From the NCBI GenBank assembly GCA_038502055.1, contig JAXRKN010000041.1:87001-151000 (forward strand): a stretch of DNA of 64,000 nucleotides. Direction: 5' to 3'. Of this stretch, positions 27,688-44,619 are shown one piece after another. Origin of the DNA: Tanytarsus gracilentus (lineage: Eukaryota > Arthropoda > Insecta > Diptera > Chironomidae). Below the pieces are notes generated by a model, which did no database searches, was not told the DNA's origin, and saw only the letters and a list, made by a program, of their open reading frames with translations. How positions within the stretch are numbered: the first letter of the stretch is position 1; the number at the start of each line of letters is the position of its first letter. The translations under genes were made by a program, and so were the position numbers.

Positions 27688-30600
27688 TATTTTACTGCCA
27701 GGAGTCAAATGTTAAATTCTACTGATGATACATTAAACTTTGTCTAAGTTACTCAAACAATAGCCCTTTTTTATCTGTGAAAATGAGCAATTTTTATCCT
27801 GTAAAAAAACTACTGTGATGTTTCGAAAAAAAATCTCAAGAAATTATTAATTTGAAGAAACATGCTTTACAATAAACCATAGAAGTATAGAAAGTAAATA
27901 TTTCTAATGTTATTGAGTGCATCTTGAAAGACAAACAGAAAATATTAACAATTAAAGAAATATTATTTGAATTTAAATTGAGAGGAAGACAGTTTATATT
28001 TTTTCTGATCAAGCAGGGGGATTACTTATAATTTAAAGAGTTTTTTAAACTTTAAAGCTTTAAAGGCGGGAAATTATAAATTATGCATTAAGTCGAGCTT
28101 TCATTAATTCAATTACGTGCCCTTGTTATCATTATAAATCATTGTAAATCATCTTGCATTTTTTGGAAAGTTTACTAACTTTTTTGCTTTTTCTCGAGCT
28201 GGGAATTTACAATTCACAAAGTCAACCAAGATTTATGTAAATTCTTACCTAGACTTTATATATCACTGAGATAAATGATCCCAAATTCAATATTCTCCGA
28301 GAAAATTAAACTTTAAATTTTTATCTACATGTAAACAAATTTGTTCACAAAATTCAGAGCGAGTAATTGGTAGATTTTGACAATTTTCGCTTTAATTATT
28401 GATTGAATGCATGAAAAAAGAACAAAAACTGATTAATCAAGCGATATTACACTTGGATCATCAATTAAATTCACTAATTAGTTGATAAAAGCATCGAAAT
28501 TTTGAGTAGATACAAATTACTCGCACTGAAAAATATTTTACTCTTGCTCCTATCTTAAGCTCAGTTATGTTTCAACCGCGGAAAGTCAACATCTTACGGT
28601 ACGTTAAGGGAAGTTTTTTTCAATAAGGGTTCCCTTTTGGCTTCTCCAAAGCTTCTTCATAGAACTTCCCCATTGCCATTATTACATTTCCAATACAGAT
28701 CTGTTACAAGTGGGTTACACTTAAACGGCAACACCCACGTGTGGGTTTTAAAACATTTTTTCAAATCATCCTTATTCAAAAACACTAATACAAATATTAA
28801 TATCTTAAAAAAATTATTCTTGTTATCATTAATTAAATATTAATCATTGCCACTAAAATTATTATGCATAATTTTTTAGTATTTAGATAATTTAGAAATA
28901 TTTACGAATTTAAAGATGAAATTGAAATCTAGGGCATCATTTGTTGCAGAACTACAAAAGCATGAATAAAAGTGTGGCATACAAAACTTTCACTTAAGTG
29001 TGTATAGTAGCATAGTATTAAAAGAAAATGTAGGAGAAAATAAAATCATCTACTTCCACATGTAAGAGTTTCAAGAAAATCTAGGACAGAACCCATATAA
29101 TCCCATCTTGGGCAACTCATTGAAATCTTTTGTTAAAGAGTGTTAAAATATTAAAATTCCCATAGTTTGACGATAAATTTTGCTATATGTATATATATTT
29201 TATTTAAAAATTAAAGTTTTATCAAATTTTGTATTGGCCGAATATTTTGTTGTGATCAATAATTTTTTTGGTTTTAAGTTAGCAAATAGCCAAACTTGCT
29301 AACTACAATTAACGGTCTAATTACTTTATATGATTTTTTAATTATGAAAGAAAAATAGTAAGTGGTTGAAACCACAGCCAACAAATTTATAAATTCGAAA
29401 TAAAAATGAATCAACAGTTGTTAAATTTTCATGTTTCGTTAATTAATTATATCGGCCAACATGAAAAGTAATTGCAGTAATATTAAGAAATTTTTTCAAA
29501 ATAAAATATGTATTGTGTACATAGATTTTCCAACCACGTTAATGTAACTCACAAAAGCCTTTAAGGATACGCAACAGTTCAAACTAACAAACAATATTGT
29601 GAAGAATTGATATAAATTGAAGAACCTTTTTAAGAAATTTAATGTTCGCCATCAAGTAAACTTGAATTTTTGTATTTGAGGGTATGTAAAGAACCACAAT
29701 GATGATCATGTATAGGCTGTGCAATGTTAATTTTTTTTAAAAGATATACATCTCTTCCACTTTCTTTCCTCAAGCAGATAGTATGCGTTGCGTGTTTCTT
29801 TCTTTTGTGACCTCTTTTCTCCGTGTTGTATATGTATTAACAATAAAAGCTCAATTAATATCCAAGGAATCTTTATGAAAAAATGGTTTTAAATATTTAG
29901 GATGATGTTGTTGAGAAGTCAAGCATTTGAAAATGAATCATTGAGCATTAAAATTTTGAAATCGTTTCCGTTAAAAATTCCTAATCCACCAATACATTCA
30001 AATCCATATATTTTCCATGAAAGCCCTAATTCTCTTCTTCAGTTGTATTGTGCAGACATTCGTCTTTCTTTTACCATCCGATCGTTGCTGCTTACTGATG
30101 GTAAAAGTTTTTCCTCCCAACGCTTTTAGTTTAATTTCTACTGTTGTTGAGTATTGTTGTATTCAATAGCACACGCGCTACGTAGATTTTTTAATAAAAA
30201 TTTTGTTCGTATTTTTGCGTGAAAATTTAAAAAGAATTTTTTAATTTATTTAAAATAATTAAAATAGATTTGAACTAAAAAAAATCAAAAGTTAAAAAAT
30301 GTATAAAATGTTTTAATAAAAGATGTGCGCGAATGTGAGTCTTAATATAGTGAAATTTCTTTTGTTGTTAAATAAATATAAGATATGCTATATAAAAGGG
30401 AAGATTATTTTAAATTAAAAAGTATTGAAAAAATGAGAAATTCTGAAAAAAAAATATTTTACTCAAACCCTAAATAAATTTACGTATTAGTGCTTAATTA
30501 GTTTTGCAAAATATTAGAAAAATCAAAAAAGTGCAACCTAATTTAGCTTCATGCACAACGGTGTTCAATAAGTATTTAGAAAAGGTGCTTGAAAAAACTT

Positions 30601-31313
30601 GTTCTAAATTTTCCATTCTTTAACGAATATTGTTTTATAATTGCATTTTTATTGCTTATAATTATATTACTGCAGAAAGGAATAAAACAAAGAACAAATA
30701 TCACTTTATAGTTCGAAGAACGTGAGATTTAATGTCAAATCAGACCAAATATATTTGATAAATCATGATCGGTGCTGCGAAAGCCCGAAGAAAAACTTTC
30801 AAACGGAATACAAAGCATGAAGAGGAAGTATGTTAGTAGGTCAAAATAACGGGATATATATTTCATTTATTTTTTTCATTTCTTCTTTCTCTCTTTCTCA
30901 CCATTCGCTTTTACCACTTGTGATTGAGAACATGTACCATGTACCTCTTTAAATCCACGGTTCACAAACTATGTAGCGGTTTTCTCTTATTATAATGCAA
31001 TATTTTAATTCTAAAGAAAGCGAATGTTATTTGATTTTTTTTCTCCCGCTCACAACTCTCATTTGTTCTAATATTTTGCAAAAAAAAAGTTAATTTTAAT
31101 AAACATTTTGAAATTTAAACCAATGTTAAAGTTATAAAAAGCTTACACAATTTTAGAAACTTAAAATACTTTAGCTCTTCTATGGTTTTCTTTATGACGA
31201 AAAAGCATGATTTGGCAACTTAAATTGATATCGTCTTATAATTACTAAAAGTGAAATTTTGATAAAAAAAAATATTTATTCAAAAACGCCTTTAAAAGGA
31301 CATCCAGTGAAAA
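27688..31313. other. 3.6-kb intergenic gap before the two-finger C2H2 gene
   Basis: No coding exon could be supported; the longest open frames are short and low-complexity. It holds one dispersed repeat (28619-28760). The size, and its position upstream of a developmental-type transcription factor, make non-coding 5' exons or enhancers plausible, but no motif proves this. Confidence 0.4.
28619..28760. repeat. Dispersed repeat family B, copy 1
   Basis: It shares ATTACATTTCCAATAC, GATCTGTTA.AAGTGGGTTA and GTGGGTTTT.AAACATTTTTT with 60985-61155, in the same orientation. It has no coding capacity. Confidence 0.75.
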
Positions 31314-32930
<1,617 letters not shown>

Positions 32931-34362
32931 TGTATTTATACAATAAATGATGAAAACAATCTATAAAATGTGCTATAAAAAAAGAGATACCTCAAAACAA
33001 TTAGGTATATAAAACATGAGTTTTGTCAGGAAAATGGAATTATGAAAAAATCACACGGTTAAGTTGTATTTAAATTAAATTATTATTTATTTTGTGTATA
33101 TATATATACAGTTTAAGAAAAGATCAAATTACATATATTTAGATTATTAAGAAGCTAAAAAAGTTGTTTGTCTACAGAAATATATGGTTAAGTTTAAGTG
33201 AAATTAGCATTGAGTGCAATTTAGGTTCGAAATTTAAGAACAACTGACATAAAATCAAAGTATAATTACGTTGATTCTGCATCCATTCAATTTCCTTTAG
33301 AAAATCATTATGTGATAAAAATATTTTGCACTCTTTATTTATTTTAACTTATTTATATAAATATAATTAATTTTGCATAGTTGCGAAGCAACTATAGTTG
33401 GTAATTTGATTTTTCAAATATTAAAAATAATTATTTATATACTTTTTTAAAATTGTAGTAATTATTATTTATTGTAGATCTCAATTTTCAAATATTAAAA
33501 ATAAAGCTTTCGAATTTTAGTAAATCTGTAGCAGTTTTGCGGCTCCAATGCGCACTACGTTCTTCCCAGTCCGTCACGGCTTAGATCGTGATATGGATGT
33601 CGGTGGTACATTGCTTGTGTGTCCAGACTCAGTCGGTTTTCTACCGGTCTGAGTGAACGGACGCAAATACTTTTATTGTCATTTTTTTATCAATCAGGTT
33701 AAAACTTTCTTTTTAAAATTTCGAACTTTTTTCAATTTTGAATTCCTGGTTGAATCCCGACTTCAATGAGGTACATCAAGCCATATGAGAAAAATTTGTA
33801 TGAAAATGGACACCCACCAGATAGAGGTCCTGACGGTGATCACAGAAATTGACGAAATTGATACATCTTCTATACTTTTTAAAGTCTAAAATTTTTTTAA
33901 ACTAGTAAAATTAAATACCCAAAAAAATTCTAAAAATTTAAATGAATGAAAAAATCTTTTTGCAAGTGGGCATATCGGAAAGATATTTTGATAAGATTGA
34001 AGTTTGATTCATTAATTAATGAGAAAAACCTAACTTTTTTAAAGTTAAGCTTTATAATTTCTATGGAAACAAAAAAGTAGCTATAATTATTATAATTGGT
34101 CTTTAACAACTTCCAAAGTGACCTAAACATGTTTTTCCTTCAGAAATTTTGGTCAAATGTCGTCACCGGTGAATTCAGGATCTCTACCAGCCGTTCTTGA
34201 GATATTGTGTTTTTTAAAATCGTAAAAGGTAAATAATTTTCGACCCTGCTTCAAGACTATTAATTTTATTTTATAATTCATACTATATATAAAACTATAA
34301 AATGGCATTTGTAATTTTTCCTGGGCTTCTGATTTATTTAGATTAGTTCTATAAAAGTACTC
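32931..34362. other. 3' flank and intergenic gap; one GC-richer block unexplained
   Basis: 32931-33500 looks like 3' UTR and AT-rich spacer. About 33535-33665 is noticeably GC-richer, with a short imperfect hairpin ACTCAGTCGG/CCGGTCTGAGT. It resembles a transposon remnant, but no family was recognised. The rest is featureless. Confidence 0.4.
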
Positions 34363-36351
34363 CTAATCTTCACTTTCCATTCCACTATCACGGTCCATTG
34401 AATCATAAAAACTTCCTAAACTTTGTCCAACTTTGACCACTTGATTTGTTTTAAGGTTGAATCTTAAAGTAGATAAAACTTAGTTATAATTTTCTAAAAA
34501 ATATATTTAAGCTTACCTAAATGATTCGGAAGCTTCGAAAACAAGTACAATCGTTGAACCCATATTAAAGTGACCAACTAATTCTCCCTTCTTTAGAGTA
34601 ATATCCTTTTTCATTTGTAGTTCATCGTATTCTTTGTTAGTTGTGCCTTTAAATCCTCTCCAACGATTTGTTTGCAGCTCTTCGTCCATATAAACTTGAA
34701 CAGAACCAACATTTGTGGCACCTACAGCTGTATAACTGAAAAATCCATGCTCCCACTCGCCCGTATACACCACACGTTCATTAATACAAAATAATCCCGG
34801 TACTAATTTAGCAATTTTAGGATTTACTGATAAAAGCTCTCCATGGAAATGTCTTCTTGTGATTGGCTTCCACACGGCAGGTGAATGAAATCTTAAAATA
34901 TTTTTTAGTTTTAAGAAAACATTAATTAAACTATTGAAAAATTACCTATGATAATCTCCAGGTGCAAGATATATGACACAGTGATACAGTGTTGTTCCCT
35001 CGCGCTTTTTTTTCATAGATTCTATGTAGGTGTTTGAGCCATTTCCTTGTACCCGATTTGGTCCAAAAAAAGACTCAAGACTATAAGTTATTCCTTTTAC
35101 TTGTTCCAAATGTGTAGTACTCGTTACAGGTCCAAAATGTAGAACTCTGCCATCAGCTGGTGAAACAATACAAGCCGTAGAAATTGTCCGACAATCGTCT
35201 TTTATAAGACGAGTAAAGAAATGTGAGAGGCTTCGGTATTGTCTGGAGGCAAAAAAAAAATAAAGAAAACTTTTTAAACTTATATTAAAAATAATATAAA
35301 ATAATGTTATTTTATAAAATTTATGAAATATTTTAAATTGAGATAAAATCAGGGATAACATAAAAGATTTAGATTAATTTACATACGTCAGTGTCACTTC
35401 TAGTGGAAACCTTTTTAAAAGGTTACATGCATTGAATAATTGCGTTTGACTTTTTGAATGTGCACATATATCTAACTCAAGAGAAACAAGAAAATACCTA
35501 CTTCAAGTCAGTTACAAGAGCTTCCTCGATATTAACATGGAAAGCACTTGAATATAAACCGTATATTAAGGGTCTTAAACTTTCTGGTAAAGGTCTTTCG
35601 GCGAGCCATCCAAAACATCTGGACATAACACGTAAAGGTAGAGAGCAATAAACCATCGTCTGAAATTTAAAAGAATCAGGCTTAATTGAAATGATTTTTT
35701 TAATAAATACCAGGTACCTGCCATGCTGGTGCTGTTTGTGGCAGTCCATTTCGTATGCATTCACGTTTATGCAAGTGCCAAGAAGCTGCCGCTACAATTA
35801 CTATCCCAATCGGTGTCCAGCGGAGAATAATCCCTTGCCACGAGAACCATCCACCTGCCGCTAATAACCACCACCAATCCAAAATTGAGATTGTTGGCAA
35901 AATTGTCGCCCCAGCCCATTTCTTCCACTGGCGAATTTTATGCAATTTACCTTTTGAAGATTTACTATTCTCATGAGAATTGTAGTAATGATGCGATGTA
36001 GAAATTTGTCGCTTTGTCCATTTCGTCCAATTCTTAGGTTTAAAATTAATTCCCGTTGCTCTCGAGATCCTTTAAAAATTAAAAATTTGAGCAAATAATT
36101 TTAGACATCAGCCGATCAGTGATTTTGTGGAACTAAGTGTGATATAGTTTTATATACATATTTATTATCAGACGAAAAAAAAAATATATATATGAAAGTA
36201 TATGCATGTATGTAAATAGAGACGATCGTCGCTACGAATACAATCTCTCAAATAAATATTTCAAATTCGGAGATAGTACAGAGGTATCAATAACCTCAAA
36301 GCAAAGTTAAAAAACTTACAATTTTGTTCTTGGAATAAAATAAACAGCCAT
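34363..36351 (-). CDS. PISD: Phosphatidylserine decarboxylase (mitochondrial)
   Basis: It converts phosphatidylserine to phosphatidylethanolamine at the inner mitochondrial membrane, using a pyruvoyl group made by self-cleavage. The start at 36351 gives MAVYFIPRTK, followed by a basic targeting region (RATGINFKPKNWTKWTKRQ) and hydrophobic segments (WWWLLAAGGWFSWQGIILRW; TPIGIVIVAAASW). The catalytic part has PLPESLRPLIYGLYSSAFHV, YRSLSHFFTRLIKDDCRTIS, CIVSPADGRVLHFG, YHCVIYLAPGDYHRFHSPA and KLVPGLFCINERVVYTGEW. The self-cleavage site is GHFNMGSTIVLVFEA. The family motif is usually LGST; here the leucine is methionine but the GS bond is kept. It ends GMESED. Six or so exons are separated by short introns. 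Confidence 0.93.
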
Positions 36352-36760
36352 TACTCGAGTTTATAGAGTATTTTAATTAAGTTTTCCCCTCAAATATTAT
36401 TTCCTAAATTTACATTAATTTATATAATATTTTTGAAAGAAGCTTCATTTTCACCTTGTTATTTGTCAATTATTTTGCGAGATACTTTTAAACGGCTCAA
36501 AACATGAACTTGAAATGACTTCTCCTAAAAAAAATTAATTGAAATGTTTATGAAATGTTTCTTTTCAGTAGCGACATCCCCCTTATAATTTCAAATATAC
36601 CCCTTACGATCACCTAAAAAGGAAAATTTTGAATGATTTAAATTAATTAGCTCTTATTATAATGCATGTTTTTACATTATTATACGTATTGTTCTTAGTA
36701 CTTTTTATTATGTTCTAAAAATGCAATAGAATGCTCCGAGGAAAGGATTTATTATTATTA

Positions 36761-37636
36761 TTATTTGCTCACGCCTACGAGTGCTGGCCGAATGCATCGT
36801 TCATGGAGTTTATATCCAACTTTGCTTACTACCACTACAATGTTTGAGTCTTTATTCGGGATTTCCTGTTGAAAAAGGGCTTCGTGATAATTTGGATTGA
36901 ATGGCTGCTCAATAGGGTTCACTTCTTCCAGTCCGTTTCTCTTGAAAACTTGAAACATGAGAGATTTGGTCATGCTTAGTCCTTCAAATAGATTTTTAAG
37001 GTGGACATTATTATTGAGTTCTTCCTTTGGAACACTTTCTGACGCATGAACGAGTATATCCGAGACTTCAAGTAGATCTTTACAAAAGGACTGAATTCCA
37101 AAAATTTTAGCATCATCAATTTGCTTTGTCAATCTCTTTCTCATGTTATCAGCGTCTGCCAATGAACGTTTATACTTGTCCTATAAAAATTTTAAAGTTA
37201 CTTTTCAAGTTATGATTATTGCTGAAGTTTAAATTAGTGAATTGAGTTTGATTGTTGAGTAGCTCACTCAAATTTCACTAAATTTAACCTCCTGTAAATT
37301 CCTCACATCAAGTTCCTTGTGTTTTTCATCTAAAGTTGCCACTTGTTCCTTCAGTTTTTCTACCTCTGTCGATAATTTTCTTTCGTTTTCTGTTAAAGCT
37401 GGTATCGAATTGTCTTCTGTGTAATTTGCTTCTCTCTCTCTGTCTGTGCCAATGGTACAAGCGACGGTATTAGTGTGGAGAAAACTTGTCGAAAGAATCC
37501 TAAAATTTACGAAAAGTTACATCATTTTCCCTTAAAACAATGTTTTCAAGTATTACAATCGAGGATTACAAGACCTCTGTACTATTCTGGACATCATTAA
37601 AAGCCGACTAATGGCTAATCTATTAATTGAGCCCAT
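36761..37636 (-). CDS. Roe1: Mitochondrial GrpE nucleotide-exchange factor
   Basis: It releases ADP from mitochondrial Hsp70 during protein import and folding. The start at 37636 gives MGSINRLAISRLLMMSRIVQ, a typical targeting peptide. It is joined through GTAATA...TTTTAG to a linker, and then to a coiled coil (LSTEVEKLKEQVATLDEKHK). The GrpE domain reads ADADNMRKRLTKQIDDAKIF, FCKDLLEVSDILVHASE, LFEGLSMTKSLMFQVFKRNG and IVVVVSKVGYKLHERCIRPA (final beta-rich part). Length and order are normal for the family. It is divergent from Tom7, with 203 bp between start codons. Confidence 0.93.
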
Positions 37637-37839
37637 TTTTGATAAATTAATTTAAAAAATATTGTAAAACCACGATTCTCTCTTCGATTTTTTTTATCAT
37701 CCCCCTAAGAACAGTTTGCAAATTACGTAGCTCCAAAAACAATAAGACAAACATTTCGAAGAGTCCCTAAAAAGAGCATTTTATTTCGAAACTGAAAAAT
37801 TGGAAATCATTGTAAAATCAAAATATACAGCAACGCAAC
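37637..37839. promoter_or_regulatory. Probable shared promoter, Roe1 / Tom7
   Basis: Two nuclear genes for mitochondrial import share this 203-bp gap head to head. The shared pathway makes co-regulation plausible. This is inferred from geometry; no motif was identified. Confidence 0.5.
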
Positions 37840-38063
37840 ATGAAATTATCCGAAGCATCTAAGGAGCGATTACAAATTGTATTTGAATTTGCAACAAAAG
37901 TTTTTAACGTTGGATTCATTCCTACAATACTCTTTTTAGGTTTGTTTGTACTTTAGAATCAGACAGCCCTTAACTTCTACAAATTATGTTTTTTTTAGGA
38001 TTCAGTAAGGGAGCGGAAGAAGGGATGCCACCATTATCAATTGCGTCACTTCTCTGGCAGTAA
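37840..38063 (+). CDS. Tom7: Tom7, mitochondrial outer-membrane translocase subunit
   Basis: This small tail-anchored TOM subunit modulates assembly of the import pore and, in animals, PINK1 retention. Two exons (37840-37939 and 37999-38063) are joined through GTTTGT...TTTTAG. The protein of about 54 residues reads KLSEASKERLQIVFEFATKV, then FNVGFIPTILFLGFSKGAEE, and ends GMPPLSIASLLWQ. The GFIP..LFLGFSKGA..GMP..SLLW pattern is diagnostic. The stop is TAA at 38061-38063. It is convergent with RpL35. Confidence 0.93.
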
Positions 38064-38182
38064 AATTAACATTAACTGTTCACAAAAATAAATATGTAGA
38101 AAAAAGAAAGATTTTGTTTTTATGGAAATGTTAAGATTTTATTTATTCCATTTGTTTTCGAAATAATTTTGCAGCTTAATTC

Positions 38183-38729
38183 TTACGCTTTAACTGCATA
38201 TTTTCTTACTGGATATATTGAACGTTTGCGCATTTCCTTTTTTGTAACGCGGTTAGCATCCCGTTCACTGAGAGCTCGACGAATAGCACGGGTTTTCTTT
38301 GGTCTCAGATCCAAAGGCTTGTATTTCTTTCCGTGATACAGCTTGCGTAAATTCTCCTTGGTCTTTTGATTCATGACAATATAAACGCGAGCGACGGCTT
38401 TGCGAACGACACGACTGAAATTTTTCCAATTTATTAATACTTTTAATAATTTTAATTTCAATTTCACACTCACATCTTTGAAAGCTTTGAAGGAGCTCCA
38501 CCAGTGACCTTCAAGACATAAAATAAAAAATAGTATTTCCAATTTAATGTAAAAAAATTGTAATTACCTTGGCAACTCGAAGGTTGAGCAATTCTTGTTT
38601 CAAATCCTCAAGTTGCTTTGTAAGCTCCTTTTTATCCTTTTGGCGCAGTTCTGAGCACTTAACTTTGCCCTTTAAGGAATGAATGAGTTAGTAAAGGAAC
38701 AGAAACTTTCAATTCTCTTAACTTACCAT
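38183..38729 (-). CDS. RpL35: Ribosomal protein L35 (uL29)
   Basis: This is a component of the cytosolic 60S subunit, near the exit tunnel. The start codon ATG (38727-38729) is alone in the coding part of exon 1. A GTAAGT donor follows at once, and the next exon opens [20 protein letters not shown]. Further blocks are [60 protein letters not shown] and the end [15 protein letters not shown]. Upstream on its coding strand, near 38860-38885, lies a pyrimidine-containing CTCGTTTAACAAG stretch that could hold the TOP-type start site. Farther up is a (GA)n run. A start-codon-only first exon is common among ribosomal protein genes. Confidence 0.95.
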
Positions 38730-39043
38730 GGTTATGTCTGATTTCTGAAATAAATAAGAAAAAAAACATAAGATTTAATTTAGAGGTTAAAACTTTAAAA
38801 TTTCAAGTTATTTAAGTTAAAATAGCCTTTTAACAAACATTTTATGAATCTCACTCACTACTGTCTTGTTAAACGAGAGGATTAACTAAAATTATGCACT
38901 TAAAGTAATGTTTTCCAATTATAATTTAAATAAACTTACTTGACTCGATGTTAAACTCGAACAAATCAGAAGAGAAAGAGAGAGTAAAAAGTTTGCTCTC
39001 GAAAACACGCTTTTCCCCTTCAAATCAATCAGTTTTCCCCCAG

Positions 39044-39044
<1 letters not shown>

Positions 39045-39074
<30 letters not shown>
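39045..39074. repeat. (CT)15 / (GA)15 dinucleotide run between RpL35 and KAP3
   Basis: A perfect 30-nt CT run lies about 315 bp upstream of the RpL35 start codon and 255 bp upstream of the KAP3 start. GA runs bind GAGA factor in flies, so it could serve either divergent promoter. A neutral microsatellite is equally possible. Confidence 0.8.
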
Positions 39075-39077
<3 letters not shown>

Positions 39078-39329
39078 ACTTGCCATAGTAATTTTTTTCC
39101 AATAACAATTTTTTGAAAAGAAATTAAAACTAATAAAAAACGTGTAATTTGTCCTAATTAATCTGTGTAAAGGAATATAAAAAATAAACTCGGAGAGTTA
39201 CAATGAGCAAATGTCAACAAAAAGTATTGTAATGAATTTATGCTCATTGAAATAATATATACAATATTTTCGCTTCTGTTTATCGTCCACTACATTTACT
39301 ACATCTTCAAATACTTGAATCGGAGCAAA

Positions 39330-42569
<3,240 letters not shown>

Positions 42570-42729
42570 TTTGAAATAGACACTAAATCAGTATAAAGAC
42601 ACACATATTTATATTATTATAAACAAATATAATATAACACACGCAATAAATGAATAAACGCTTCATATTTAAGTAAACTTTAAAAACTCAGTTCGTTATT
42701 TCTCATTGCTTTTCTAATTTAAAAGCTTA

Positions 42730-43695
42730 AAATTTCAAAACAATTTTTTTCGAAGGATAAGAAAATCAAGGATTCAAGCCGATTCGTTTTAGTCGAATGA
42801 GTTAATCGAGTAAGTTCGAGTCGTTTGCTAAAAATGCAAATGACTCGAGTCGACTCACTTGGTCTTAATGCCTGAATTTATGAAACACTTTCAAAGAACC
42901 CATTGATTTGAGTGTAAACTTTAAAAGTTTTAGAGCTCCGCTCTCGTTTGCAATAAGTGTTGTGATCTTAACATTCGTTAGTTCAGTCCGCGGCATAACT
43001 CAAGAAAGGGCGCATGGATTTTGATCGGGTTTGTTGATCTAGATTTTTTTATGCTCTAGTTTTGCATTTTTTTTAACGAATGCATTCGAGTGATTTATTA
43101 AGCACTACGAAGTGATCCAGTAATCAAAGTGATCCAGATTTTATTTAGCTGTTAGGGAATCAGCATGGCTTCGTATAAACAAGCTTTGCAAGTGCTTGAA
43201 ATTAAGAAAAGTAAGAGACCCCAACAATGGCCAACCGACTTTTTGTAGAACTGCTCTGCGTTCTTTTAGACCTCCCGCATCCTCTCAAGTCCCTTGAATT
43301 CATGTAGATGAAGAATGCATCTTTAAAGTTTTTATCAACCTCAGAGCTATCATCTAGCGAAAACCCGAAATCTCTAGCTAGCTCAGGAGCCGAGATCTCG
43401 AAAGAACGGACAGGCAGACGAAAATGCGAGCATATAAAGCATTACCACATCTTGTGCGGGTCACGCTAAAAACCAATATTTGTAATCTGCAGATATTGTA
43501 ATCTGCAAAATGTTAGCAGGGACGTTCTTTGAAAGTGTTGCATAAATTCAGGCATTAAGACCAAGTGAGTCGACTCGAGTCATTTGCATTTTTAGCAAAC
43601 GACTCGAACTTACTCGATTAACTCATTCGACTAAAACGAATCGGCTTGAATCCCTGATTTTCTTATCCTTCGAAAAAAACAGTTTTGAAATTTTC
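42730..43695. mobile_element. Long inverted-repeat element, GTCGA foldback family, copy 1
   Basis: Arms of about 170-180 bp (42730-42907 and 43525-43695) are inverted copies, including ATTAAGACCAAGTGAGTCGA and ACTCGAACTTACTCGATTAA. The core ends are CAAGGATTCAAGCCGATTCG at 42767 and, inverted, CAGGGATTCAAGCCGATTCG at 43656. These match the ends of the Cul5 intronic element at 53331-54604. The inverted repeat continues about 35 bp outward beyond these ends on both sides, so no direct duplication is visible. The spacer holds dispersed repeat family A (43330-43471). No coding capacity is seen. Confidence 0.82.
43330..43471. repeat. Dispersed repeat family A, copy 2
   Basis: AGAGCTATCATCTAGCGAAA, GCCGAGATCTCGAA and GCGGGTCACGCTAAAAACC match copy 1 (16338-16497) and copy 3 (60534-60684). 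It lies in the spacer of the inverted-repeat element. Confidence 0.75.
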
Positions 43696-44619
43696 AAATT
43701 CGTTCTGACACATTTGTGAAAAGTTTCAGCATGTTTCAACAGTCAAAAATTATTTAATCCGAAGAGTTGGTGACTGAGAAATGTTCATCGCGTTCACGCG
43801 AATAATTTTAAAATTAATCAATTTCTCACCATTAAAGCTTCATTATCCTTTTGTGTGAATTTTATTAGATCTAAAAAAGTTGCTCGAATCTACAAATATT
43901 CATTATTAGTGTTTCAAAATCAGTTTATTGAACAAAAAAAAGTTCTTCAAAGTTCTAGCGTGTAAGGCGATGAACATTTCAAATCTCTATAATTAATTAA
44001 CTATCAATCTATTCTTGTTTAAAGAATTTTTTAGAGAAAGTTTTTATGAAATTTTTTTTCTTTTGAGAAAATTTAATGAAAACATTACGACAACAATGCT
44101 TTGCAAAGAAAGTCTGGTTTATACAGATATAAAGTTAAACAAAGCGGAGCTCTCATGATACGTTAACAGCAACGTAACTGAGAACGTTGCGTACCGGTCA
44201 CCCACTTATTTGTTACGTCGTCAACGCCTTCTGTATATGGGAAATTTATATTATTTGACACGAGCTAAATGATTTATAATATAAAAATTTAAATCGAGCT
44301 CTCGACCAAAATATCTGGTCTGCAATAATTTTAAAACAAACTTTTCTTAAATATGTTTTGCGGCTTATCTTAATTAGATATTAGATGTTATGTTATGCTC
44401 GAACCAGTAAGCAACCATAATATTTCTAAAGTCTTTCAGAGGTGAGAGAATAATTTAAATGTGTATTGATGTACGAGAAAAAAACTTGATTGTTATCGTG
44501 ATTTTGTCAACTCAATAATAATTATTATCAATCATAATCATTATATTTTCGCAACATTTTTTAAAGCTATTTCTAATAGCGTAAATTTTTATTCTTGAAT
44601 TTTAGTCTACAAAATCAAA
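43696..44619. other. Intergenic KAP3 - Tpst; likely Tpst 5' region
   Basis: No coding exon was seen. A TTTTAG directly upstream of the Tpst start (about 44605) suggests a non-coding 5' exon somewhere in this stretch. A short GC-richer block at about 44165-44225 is unexplained. Confidence 0.4.

Noticed and set aside
35454..35976. Plus-strand open frames within the PISD region
   Set aside because: Shadows of the PISD N-terminal exons on the minus strand.
39045..39074. CT run considered as part of a CRISPR-like or satellite structure
   Set aside because: A simple perfect dinucleotide run with no spacers; an ordinary microsatellite, listed only for its promoter position.
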